DNA from: Acidobacteriota bacterium
Lineage (GTDB): Bacteria > Acidobacteriota > Vicinamibacteria > Vicinamibacterales > CAVVIG01
Direction: 5' to 3'
DNA length: 37,928 nt
Assembly (NCBI GenBank): GCA_017883165.1
Contig: JADGOC010000020.1
Span: 1-37,928, forward strand
Below are positions 23,209 through 30,758 of this stretch, piece after piece. Position numbers and translations under genes: made by a program. A model generated the notes under the pieces. It did no database searches. It was not told where the DNA came from and was given only the letters and a program-made list of their open reading frames with translations. Within the stretch, counting starts at the first letter, position 1. The number at the start of each line of letters is the position of its first letter.

Positions 23209-25908
23209 CTAGAAGCTGAGGATGTAGGACACGCCGACGACATTCACCGTGTAGTTGAATGGCGTCTCGTTGCTCGGCAGCACGCCGGCGATCGTCCCGG
23301 CCCCGATTTGCATGCCGTCGTAGACCCAGTCGGACGCCTTCATGCGCAGGAAGGAATACGCCACACGCACCGACTGACGCTTGTCGATCGTGTATTTGCC
23401 ATTCAGGCGCACTTCGGCCGTGTCGGTGGTGACGGTCGGCAAGGGGCTGGCGGCGATGAACCAGGCCGCAATGGTCGTTGGCGCCGCCCCCGGACCGTCC
23501 AGGATGTTGTTGGCCCAGTTCCCGCCGCTCACGTTGTTGTCCGAGCGCGCCCGCGTCAGGACGAGATTGCCGGTCAAATCCAGCGCGCTGGCCTTCTTTC
23601 TCAGTCCGAACCCCACCGTGTGCACCTTGTCCAGCATGTCCGAGGACCAGTTCAGGCAGGGGTCCAACTTGTTGTTGTTGTTCCGTTGCTGCAACGTCGT
23701 GTAGCCGTCGCAGCTGTTTCCGGAGAGACCGACGACCCCGGGCTGACCGTTGGTCAGGGTAGCGCCGTTGCTGTTGGCCGTGTAGCTGTTGCCCGCCGTG
23801 ACGCCCCGCTGATCCTCATAGCTGTAGAACGCGTTGAGGCTCAGATCATCGCTGAGCGCGTACGTGCCATCGAGGTTCACGGCCCAGCCCCTGGCGTCCT
23901 GCACCCCGTACGTCGAGTTAGGGTAGTTGTCCTTGTTGTAATCCAACCCGCCGTGCAGCGACAGTTCATCGGTCGCCTGCCACTCGAGGGAGCTGCGGAC
24001 CTTGTTGCGATTGCGATCCGCCACGTAGTACCTGCGCATGCCCGGCAGTTCGCTGATTCGGTTGTTGTTGGCGTAGGCCGTGTTGGCCAGCGCGTTATTG
24101 CTCGGGAAGAACAGGTTCATGTTGCCGGTGGTGGCGGCGAAGCCGGCCTCGGGCCCCCATCCGGTCCACCCGTTCGCGTTCATGAAGGAGAGAGCGGTCC
24201 CGCCTCCCGTCGCCGTGGCGGGGCTGACGTTCGCGTAGGGGACCAGCGCCAGGAACGCATTCTCGTTGTAGCCTGGCGCCCTGCGCGCCGCGTACTCGTA
24301 GCCGACCCTGCCGGTGAGATCCTCACGGACGTTCGTCCGCCACTCGGCACGCAGAACATTGTCGTTGGTGGTGGGCGCATCGGCGCAGCTAATCCAGGCC
24401 CCGCTGCATTCACGGTCGATCTTCTGGAACTCGTAGGCCCCCTTGATCGACTGCCCCTTCGCCACGGCGTAATCGGCATCGAGGGTGACCTGATTGAGCT
24501 TCCGGCTATAGGCGCGGTTGGCGTTCGCGTTCTGCGCGAGCACGACGCCGAGCGGGTTGTTTGCACCGGCCAGGAAGTTGGCGTTGGCGCTTGGCGCTTC
24601 GCCGGCGTCAGCGTACTGGAAGATGTGCACCGACGTCCGGTTGTCGCGGTCGTCGTACTTGTACGCGGCGCTCAGATTCACTTTCTTCGCCGGCTTGGCC
24701 GTGAATTTCGCGTTGAACGCCGTGCTCACCACGAGCCCGTTCAATGAGCTCACCGGCACGACTGCCGTCGTGGCGTCGGTGAGGAACGCGTCGTTCTGCG
24801 TATTGCGCGCGTACGATCCGTTCGCCACCAGCTTGGTGGTGGACGACAGGTTCACGCCGGCCGTCACGTTGAACTGGTTGTAGTCGTTGCTCGGCGCGCT
24901 GCTCATGGTATTGACCGTGCCCGTTCCCGCGGGACCGGTCGCCCAGTTCTGCCACGACATGAACGGCACGTTGTTCTTGAAGAACGACCCGTAGTACCCA
25001 ACCTGCGCGAAACTCTTGGCGCGCCTGAAACTCAGGCTCGTGTTGATCTGATTGTGATCGTTGTCGATCACGTCCGGAATGACGGTGGAAATGTCGCCGC
25101 CCGTGCTTCTCGATATCGTCCCCATCGGCTTCAGGCCGTCCTTGTGCTCGGGCCGGAAGCTCGCGTCGACGCTCCAATGCGGGTTGAAGTTGTAGGAGAG
25201 GCCGAGGTCGTATCGGGTGCGCGTCGTGGAGAGGTTGACGTTGTGGAACGACGCGAGGTCGGCGTCCGCCGCGGCGTCGACTTGGGCCCGCTGCGCCGGG
25301 GTCGGCGTCAGCAACGCGCCCATCGTCGGCGAGTTCGTGGCGGTGCTGATGTACGGCGCATCGCCGATCGCCTTGATCAGGCCACGCGCGCTCACGGTGT
25401 TCACGGCGGTATTGCTGGTGCTGCTGCCGGCCACGGTCGGTACCAGCCACGTGCCGGGCAAGGTGAGGACATTGGACCCGGCGCCGTTGTAGGGCGTCTG
25501 GTAGCTGTCGGATCGGTTCCTCCGTATCTCGTCGAAGCCGGCATTGAGCCGGAACTTGCCCTGAGCGCCGACCTCGCCGTACAGACTGCGCGTCTGCAGG
25601 CCGAGATCGATGCCCTTGATGCGCCAGCGCAACGCGCTATCGCTGTCGAAGGCGCCGCCGCCGCGCCAATCGATATTGCCGATGACGAAGCCCCCCTGCT
25701 TCTGCAGCCCGTTGTATTCGCCGGCTTTGTACGAACCGTCACTGACGTCGCCGGCGCCGATCTCGGTCGTGCTGGTGGGCTTGGTCAGCTCCTGTCCGCT
25801 TTGCGCCACCGCATGGCCCGTGTAGGTCGCCAGCGCCATCGCGATGAGCGCGCCGCGTACGGCCGCCACCGAAGCCCGGGCGGTAAATCCATTCGTGTTC
25901 GTTGTCAT
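23209..25908 (-). CDS. MtrB/PioB-family outer-membrane beta-barrel
   Basis: The 899-residue protein has a signal peptide (about residues 10-35, ending HAVAQSG), GNIDWRGGGAFDSDSALRW near residue 80, many alternating-hydrophobic strands with Asn/Thr-rich turns, and a C-terminal VVGVSYILSF ending in Phe, as outer-membrane barrels do. It matches the decaheme-associated MtrB/PioB family, whose barrel holds the decaheme cytochrome inside the outer membrane. It is longer than Shewanella MtrB (about 700), perhaps from bigger surface loops; cysteine pairs near residues 490-500 and 745-765 may brace two of them. The N-terminal CxxC of MtrB is absent. The start at 25908 has GGGGA nine bases upstream and comes 24 bases after the decaheme cytochrome gene. 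Confidence 0.88.
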   Translation of the reverse strand: MTTNTNGFTARASVAAVRGALIAMALATYTGHAVAQSGQELTKPTSTTEIGAGDVSDGSYKAGEYNGLQKQGGFVIGNIDWRGGGAFDSDSALRWRIKGIDLGLQTRSLYGEVGAQGKFRLNAGFDEIRRNRSDSYQTPYNGAGSNVLTLPGTWLVPTVAGSSTSNTAVNTVSARGLIKAIGDAPYISTATNSPTMGALLTPTPAQRAQVDAAADADLASFHNVNLSTTRTRYDLGLSYNFNPHWSVDASFRPEHKDGLKPMGTISRSTGGDISTVIPDVIDNDHNQINTSLSFRRAKSFAQVGYYGSFFKNNVPFMSWQNWATGPAGTGTVNTMSSAPSNDYNQFNVTAGVNLSSTTKLVANGSYARNTQNDAFLTDATTAVVPVSSLNGLVVSTAFNAKFTAKPAKKVNLSAAYKYDDRDNRTSVHIFQYADAGEAPSANANFLAGANNPLGVVLAQNANANRAYSRKLNQVTLDADYAVAKGQSIKGAYEFQKIDRECSGAWISCADAPTTNDNVLRAEWRTNVREDLTGRVGYEYAARRAPGYNENAFLALVPYANVSPATATGGGTALSFMNANGWTGWGPEAGFAATTGNMNLFFPSNNALANTAYANNNRISELPGMRRYYVADRNRNKVRSSLEWQATDELSLHGGLDYNKDNYPNSTYGVQDARGWAVNLDGTYALSDDLSLNAFYSYEDQRGVTAGNSYTANSNGATLTNGQPGVVGLSGNSCDGYTTLQQRNNNNKLDPCLNWSSDMLDKVHTVGFGLRKKASALDLTGNLVLTRARSDNNVSGGNWANNILDGPGAAPTTIAAWFIAASPLPTVTTDTAEVRLNGKYTIDKRQSVRVAYSFLRMKASDWVYDGMQIGAGTIAGVLPSNETPFNYTVNVVGVSYILSF

Positions 25909-25932
25909 GGCACAGTCCCCGAATGAACGTAG

Positions 25933-26919
25933 TTAGCGCTGGAACTTCGCACCGGCCGGATGGTTCGATCCATGGATCAGCACGTGGCAGTTCAAGCAGG
26001 CCCGAGCGGCCGCTTGCGCACGCGGCGTGGCCGCTCCCGGCTGCAGCGTGCCGTTGACGGTCGTCACGTTGCCGCCCGCCAGATTGGCGCCGCTGTTGAT
26101 CTGCGCGCCATGGTCACCGCTGTGACACTCCTGGCAGAGCCACGGCGCGCGCGCCTTCAGCAGCGGCGCGTTGGTCGAGCCGTGCGGCGTGTGGCAGTTG
26201 GTGCAATCGTCGACGACGGGGGCGTGCTCCCAGAGGAAGGGGCCGCGCTTCTCCGCGTGGCAGGTGTAGCAGGTCTCGTTGACCGAGTTCTTGACGAGCA
26301 TCTTCGGCGCCGGCGACCCGTGCGGGTTGTGACAGTCCGAACACGCCATCTTGGCGGCGCTCGCCAGGCTGGTCACCGCCAGTGGATGGGTCGAGATGCG
26401 ACGCGTCTGCGCGCGCTGCGTCTTGTGGCACGTGAAGCACACTTCGGCCTGCGTCGCCTTGCTCAACACCTTCTGATCCGGCGCGTGAAGGTTGTGGCAC
26501 GTGGTGCAGGCCAGCCCTCGCGTCTGATGCTGACTGCCGGTCCAGTTCGCGCGCGGCAGCACGCTGCTCTCGTGACACTTCAGGCAGGCCGCGCTCCGCA
26601 CGTCCGCCGTGGAAATGTGCTTCGAGTTCGCGCCGAAGACGACGTCCGGGGTCTTGCCGGGATCGGTCCGGTGGTCGACGCTCGCCCCGTGGCAATCCTG
26701 GCAGCCTGGCGTGCGCGAGTCGGCCTTGTTGCCGTGGCGCGTTTGATAGATCGAGAGGAGCGGTGTTCGCCAGGACGCCCCGTGACAGGCGCTCGTGCAC
26801 ACGGCATCCTTGTCGAGGGCTGCCTTGACCGGTCCCGCCTGGCCAGCGGCCGCGGACGCCGCGGCTCCACAGCTGAGGACGAATACACACAAGCCTGCGA
26901 TCTGGTGCAAGCGCTTCAT
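25933..26919 (-). CDS. Decaheme cytochrome c (MtrA/DmsE/PioA-like)
   Basis: ATG 26919 lies seven bases after GGGGAG and begins a good signal peptide (KRLHQIAGLCVFVLSCGAAA); a start at 26982 would put 21 extra residues ahead of it. The mature protein has nine CxxCH sites (CQDCH, CLKCH, CTTCH, CFTCH, CSDCH, CYTCH, CTNCH, CQECH, CLNCH) plus an unusual first site CTSACH with three residues between the cysteines, ten in all. The count, the 328-residue length and the paired barrel gene match the MtrA/DmsE/PioA group, which forms the wire through the outer membrane. No outer-surface MtrC-type cytochrome is encoded in the window. Electrons may flow out (to minerals or other acceptors) or in. Confidence 0.92.
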   Translation of the reverse strand: MKRLHQIAGLCVFVLSCGAAASAAAGQAGPVKAALDKDAVCTSACHGASWRTPLLSIYQTRHGNKADSRTPGCQDCHGASVDHRTDPGKTPDVVFGANSKHISTADVRSAACLKCHESSVLPRANWTGSQHQTRGLACTTCHNLHAPDQKVLSKATQAEVCFTCHKTQRAQTRRISTHPLAVTSLASAAKMACSDCHNPHGSPAPKMLVKNSVNETCYTCHAEKRGPFLWEHAPVVDDCTNCHTPHGSTNAPLLKARAPWLCQECHSGDHGAQINSGANLAGGNVTTVNGTLQPGAATPRAQAAARACLNCHVLIHGSNHPAGAKFQR

Positions 26920-26993
26920 CTTTTGCTCCCCGGCTTCAGCCGGACGCGCGTCGGCTGCGAAGACACGCGTCATGCCTTTCACGATGAGCCTTG

Positions 26994-27033
26994 AAAATGA
27001 AGGAGCGGTGAAAGTCCGGTTAAAACGCGTTAA
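26994..27033 (-). promoter_or_regulatory. Shared 40-bp promoter/operator element, copy B
   Basis: This is the second copy of the element at 23064-23103; positions 27006-27033 are its perfect 28-bp part and the remaining 12 bases match at 7. Reading toward the decaheme gene it has TTAAC at a 10-bp repeat. It overlaps the last 14 bases of the sensor kinase gene including its stop, and lies about 75 bases upstream of the cytochrome ATG at 26919. Because it sits in coding sequence here yet in noncoding sequence at copy A, its conservation is best explained by a regulatory job. Confidence 0.75.
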
Positions 27034-28474
27034 TCGTCTGAGGCGGCGACGCGGGCGTCAGATCGGACGCGGCGGGAAGCGGCAGGAACACGGCAAACGT
27101 CGACCCCTGGTCGACCACGCTCGAGACTTCGATGCGGCCGCCGTGTGTCCGGACAATGTGGTCGGCAATCGCGAGCCCCAGGCCCGTGCCGCCGGTGTCG
27201 CGGGCGCGCGCCGGGTCGGCGCGATAGAAACGCTCGAAGATGTGGGGCAGATCCTCGGGCGATATTCCGCAGCCTTCGTCGACGAGGGCCACCACCGCCT
27301 CGGTGTCCAGCCGCCCGATCGTCATCTGAATCGTCGAGCCATCCGGCGAGTAGCGAACGGCGTTGTGCGCGAGGTTGAGCAGGGCGCGCCGCAGGTGCTG
27401 CGCGCTCCCGCTGACGGTGACCTCGGCGAGGACGTCGACCGAGACGACAATCTGTTTCGGCTCGGCGACCGCGCGCACGATCTCGCAGCACTCCCGGACG
27501 ACGAGGCCGAGGTCGACCGGCTCGGCGCGCTCGAACAGGTGTCCGGCATCGGCCAGCGCCAGCAGACGAAGGTCGCGTACCAGCGCCGAGAGCCGATCGA
27601 TGTCGGCGACGATCTCGCCGGCCAGCGCGCGATGCTCCGGCGCGCTCAGCTCGTCGCGCAGGCCGACGTCGAGCGCCGCGCGCATGGCCGCGATCGGCGT
27701 CTGCAGCTCGTGCGACGCGTCGGCGGCAAATCGCCGCGCGCCGTGCATCGAGGTCTCGAGGCGATCCAGCATGCCGTTCAGCGTGTCGACCAGGCGATCC
27801 AGCTCCTCGCTGCCGGTACGCACGTCGAGTCGCTCTTCGAGACGGCTGGCCTGGATGGCGCGCACGCGCCCAACGATCGCGTCGACCGGCCTGAGGGCAC
27901 GCCGCGCGATGAAGCTGCCGCCGTAGCTCGCCGCCGCGAGTACGAGCACGAACAGCACCAGCATGGTGGCGGCGAGCTGGCGCAGGATGGCGCGGTCCGG
28001 TTCGGTCGGCGCGGCCACCTGAACGACGAGCGGCGCGGCGCCGGTCCGCTCCACGAGCAGCGTCGCAAGCCTGAAGGTGTTGCCGGTCGAATCGTCGGCG
28101 CTCATCAGGCTGTCGCCGCCACGCGCCGCGCGGACAGCGGCCGCGTCGTCCACGCCGCGAAGCGGAGGAAACGTCGGTGATGTGTAGACCGGTGCGCCCG
28201 ATCGCGCGCGCACGATGAACGGCTCGTCGAGAAGACGCTGATCGTTGGCCAGCGCCAGGACCGGATCGAGCTCGAGCAGTCGCGGTTCCAGCACGGCCAC
28301 GAGATGCTGCGCGTGGATGTTCAGCTCCGCGTCGACCTCGCGGGACAACGTCGCCACGCGGATGAGGAACACGGAGGTCGCAAACGCCGCGAGGGCGCTG
28401 CCGAGCATCAACAGGTACCACAGCGTGAGCTGGGTACGAATGCTCCTAGGCTTGACGTGGATCGCGAAAGACAT
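27020..28474 (-). CDS. Sensor histidine kinase of the two-component pair
   Basis: The 484-residue protein has two membrane helices (about residues 15-40 and 167-188) around a periplasmic sensor of about 125 residues, then HAMP (about 190-245), HisKA with FAADASHELQTP (histidine 255), and HATPase (about 360-470, with NAVRYSPDG, EGCGISPED and GTGLGLAI). The layout resembles metal-responsive CusS-type kinases, but the sensor part has no obvious metal-binding cluster. ATG 28474 lies 29 bases inside the regulator gene, so the two are coupled; an upstream start at 28513 is possible. Its end overlaps the 40-bp element, and the decaheme gene follows directly. Confidence 0.92.
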   Translation of the reverse strand: MSFAIHVKPRSIRTQLTLWYLLMLGSALAAFATSVFLIRVATLSREVDAELNIHAQHLVAVLEPRLLELDPVLALANDQRLLDEPFIVRARSGAPVYTSPTFPPLRGVDDAAAVRAARGGDSLMSADDSTGNTFRLATLLVERTGAAPLVVQVAAPTEPDRAILRQLAATMLVLFVLVLAAASYGGSFIARRALRPVDAIVGRVRAIQASRLEERLDVRTGSEELDRLVDTLNGMLDRLETSMHGARRFAADASHELQTPIAAMRAALDVGLRDELSAPEHRALAGEIVADIDRLSALVRDLRLLALADAGHLFERAEPVDLGLVVRECCEIVRAVAEPKQIVVSVDVLAEVTVSGSAQHLRRALLNLAHNAVRYSPDGSTIQMTIGRLDTEAVVALVDEGCGISPEDLPHIFERFYRADPARARDTGGTGLGLAIADHIVRTHGGRIEVSSVVDQGSTFAVFLPLPAASDLTPASPPQTINAF

Positions 28475-29129
28475 AACCGACACCGCGGATGGCCTGGATG
28501 AGGCTCGGCTCACCGGAGACGTCGATCTTGTCGCGGAGATGCTTGACGTAGACGTCGACCACGTTGCTCGCGTGATCGAAGGTGAAATCCCACACGTGCT
28601 CCGCGATCATCGTCCGCGTCAGGACGGCGCCGGCACGCCGCATGAAATACTCGAGCAGCGCGTACTCTTTCGCCGTGACCGGGATCGCCCGTCCCGATCG
28701 GTGCACGGCGCGGGTCGACGGATCCATCTCGAGATCGCCGACGGTGAGGACGACGCGGGCGCCGCCGGCCTGCCGCCGCCGCTGGAGCGCGCGCAGACGC
28801 GCCGACAACTCGACCATCGCGAACGGCTTCACCAGGTAGTCGTCCGCGCCGGCGTCCAGGCCGCGCACGCGGTCCTCGAGCATGTCGCGCGCCGACAGGA
28901 TGATCACCGGCGTCTGCCGGCCCTCGCAGCGAAGCGTGCGGCACACGCTGAGGCCGTCGACCTTGGGAAGCATGAGGTCGAGCACGATCGCGTCGTACTC
29001 GTGGGTGCGGGCCAGTTCGAGCCCCTCGGCGCCGTCCGTGGCGATGTCCACGGAGAACGCTTCCTCGGACAGCGCTCGCCCGATGTAGCTCGCCATGCGT
29101 CGCTCGTCCTCGACGATCAGGACCCGCAC
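28446..29129 (-). CDS. OmpR-family response regulator
   Basis: GTG 29129 is preceded by AGGAGGAGG at a proper distance and gives 227 residues, the usual length. The receiver domain (about residues 1-120) has the acidic VEDE cluster and the phospho-acceptor aspartate 51 in VLDLMLP; the winged-helix domain (about 135-225) has ALLEYFMRRAG and the recognition segment VDVYVKHLRDKID. Members bind direct repeats of about 10-11 bp, and such a repeat lies in front of both cytochrome operons. It is 285 bases downstream of the transporter gene and translationally coupled with the kinase gene. Its regulon is inferred, not shown. Confidence 0.94.
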   Translation of the reverse strand: MRVLIVEDERRMASYIGRALSEEAFSVDIATDGAEGLELARTHEYDAIVLDLMLPKVDGLSVCRTLRCEGRQTPVIILSARDMLEDRVRGLDAGADDYLVKPFAMVELSARLRALQRRRQAGGARVVLTVGDLEMDPSTRAVHRSGRAIPVTAKEYALLEYFMRRAGAVLTRTMIAEHVWDFTFDHASNVVDVYVKHLRDKIDVSGEPSLIQAIRGVGYVFRDPRQA

Positions 29130-29223
29130 AGCACCTCCTCCTGGGAAACCGGTAGAGCGCGAAGCTCGAACGAACTGGTCATCGAGCAAGAGCCGTACCC
29201 CCGGCGGATCGTCATCTTCTCCA

Positions 29224-29266
29224 GCAATTCTGCCGGAATTGCGCAAGACTGCCGGAAATCCGGCAG
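29224..29266. promoter_or_regulatory. Paired CTGCCGGAA sites with palindromes upstream of the regulator
   Basis: CTGCCGGAA occurs at 29230-29238 and 29249-29257, 19 bases apart. Each sits in a larger inverted repeat: GCAATT/AATTGC at 29224-29242 and CTGCCGGA/TCCGGCAG at 29249-29266. They lie about 95-140 bases upstream of the response regulator start, on its presumed promoter side. The two-base loop of the second makes it a better protein site than a hairpin. Confidence 0.45.
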
Positions 29267-29414
29267 CCCTTCGCGGGGCCAGCTTCAGCCCTCCAGCCCG
29301 CCACTGCGGCGCCGACGATCCATTCCAGCGCTGACGGCTTGAACGACGCGAACCAGAGGATGAGGCCGGCGGCAGCAGGGAGCGTATACGTTAGTCGCTC
29401 GAGAGGCCGGAAAC

Positions 29415-30758
29415 TTACACAGGAGGGTTCATCCGTGCGTGATCGCGTCGATAGGGGCCGTACGCCGATCCATACAGCGCGGCCATCGCAATCCCGGCGA
29501 CGACCATGGTCAGCAACAGCGAGACGCCGACCATTTTTTCACTCTTGAAGACGTAGTCGTTCAGCGCCCCTGGCAGCAGCGGGCCCAGCGTGAGCCCGCA
29601 CAGGCTGTTGATGAAGATAAACAACGCCGACACCTGGCCGCGGACCTGATTAGGAAAGATCAATTGGAGCGACGCGAAGGACGGCCCGAGCGGCATCGCG
29701 AGAAAGAACAGCCCGGGCGCGATGATCAGCAATGTCATGAACGGCGTCGAGGCGAAGAGCGCGGCGGCGAACACAACCGCGGTGGCAACCCCCGCGAGCG
29801 ATCCGACCTTGAGCGGCGCTTCCCGGATGCCCGCCTGCTGCCACCGGTCGCAGAGATAGCCGCCGACGTACATCCCGGCCATGCCGGCGACCAGCACGAC
29901 GGCGCCGAGCGCGCGGCCCGTCTGGCCGGGCGTCCACCCGTAGACGCGCAGGAAGAACGTCGGCGCCCATGCCATGAACCCGTACGTGCCCATCGCCTGC
30001 CCGGCCGTGCCAAATGCCACGGCGGCCACCGATCGCCACCGCTGGCGGATCTCGGCGACGACCTCGGCGGCCCCGAGGCGCACCGCCTGGCCGCCCGCGT
30101 TCTGCAGCAGTCCGTGCCGCAGAGGCTCGCGCAGCGTCGACACCAGAAGCGCGACGACCACGCCGGGAGCACCGACGACGAAAAACGTGAAGCGCCAGGG
30201 CGCGATCAGGCCGATGACCGGCACGTGCATCGCCGGCCACTTCGTCACGATGTCGATGACGACGCCGCCCACGATCAGCGCCAGTCCGGATCCGAGGTAG
30301 ACGCCCATCGAGTACACACTGAGCGCCCGGCCGAGACGCTCGCGCGGGAAGCAGTCGCTGATGAGCGAGAAGGCGGCAGGCGAGAGCGTCGCCTCGCCGA
30401 CGCCCACACCCATCCGCGCCAGAAACAGGGTGGCAAAGCTCCCGGCCGCGCTGCAGCTTGCCGTGAACACGCTCCACAACAGCACGCCCGCCGAAATGAG
30501 GTTCCGGCGGCTGTGCCTGTCGGCGATGCGCCCGATGGGAATGCCCCACAGCGTGTAGAACACCGCGAAGGCGAGTCCCTGCAGGAGGCCAATCTGCGTG
30601 TCGCTGACGTGGAGATCGGATTTGATCGGTCGAACGAGGAGGCTGAGGATCTGCCGGTCGATGAACGACAGCGTGTAGCAGACCATCAGCACGAGGACGA
30701 CCCACCACGCGTACACCAGGCTCGGTCGCGCTGCCGGCGACGGTGCCGTCGGCGTCAT
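29415..30758 (-). CDS. MFS transporter, Spinster-like
   Basis: The 447-residue protein has about twelve membrane helices. The first helix reads VLMVCYTLSFIDRQILS, followed by VRPIKSDLHVSDTQIGLL and a GRIADRHSRRNL loop between helices 2 and 3, all typical of Spinster-type major facilitator proteins. These move organic acids, lipids or sugars in different species. Its ATG overlaps the stop of the E2 gene (ATGA), so it is made with a 2-oxoacid dehydrogenase; a plausible job is moving the substrate acid or a product, though nothing in the sequence fixes this. A large cytoplasmic loop lies between helices 6 and 7. Confidence 0.9.
   Translation of the reverse strand: MTPTAPSPAARPSLVYAWWVVLVLMVCYTLSFIDRQILSLLVRPIKSDLHVSDTQIGLLQGLAFAVFYTLWGIPIGRIADRHSRRNLISAGVLLWSVFTASCSAAGSFATLFLARMGVGVGEATLSPAAFSLISDCFPRERLGRALSVYSMGVYLGSGLALIVGGVVIDIVTKWPAMHVPVIGLIAPWRFTFFVVGAPGVVVALLVSTLREPLRHGLLQNAGGQAVRLGAAEVVAEIRQRWRSVAAVAFGTAGQAMGTYGFMAWAPTFFLRVYGWTPGQTGRALGAVVLVAGMAGMYVGGYLCDRWQQAGIREAPLKVGSLAGVATAVVFAAALFASTPFMTLLIIAPGLFFLAMPLGPSFASLQLIFPNQVRGQVSALFIFINSLCGLTLGPLLPGALNDYVFKSEKMVGVSLLLTMVVAGIAMAALYGSAYGPYRRDHARMNPPV

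Noticed and set aside
23110-24747. Plus-strand frame of 545 codons opposite the outer-membrane barrel
   Set aside because: Val/Arg-rich, starts within the hairpin repeat and lacks any recognisable domain; the barrel gene is clear.
16093-29129. Dissimilatory DMSO, nitrate or polysulfide reductase operon
   Set aside because: The subunits share folds with these enzymes, but the pentaheme partner, cytochrome-fused NrfD and barrel/decaheme genes fit quinone-to-cytochrome electron transfer better; a reductase cannot be fully excluded.
29249-29266. Intrinsic terminator at the CTGCCGGA palindrome
   Set aside because: The loop would be only two bases and no U-tract follows; an operator is more likely.
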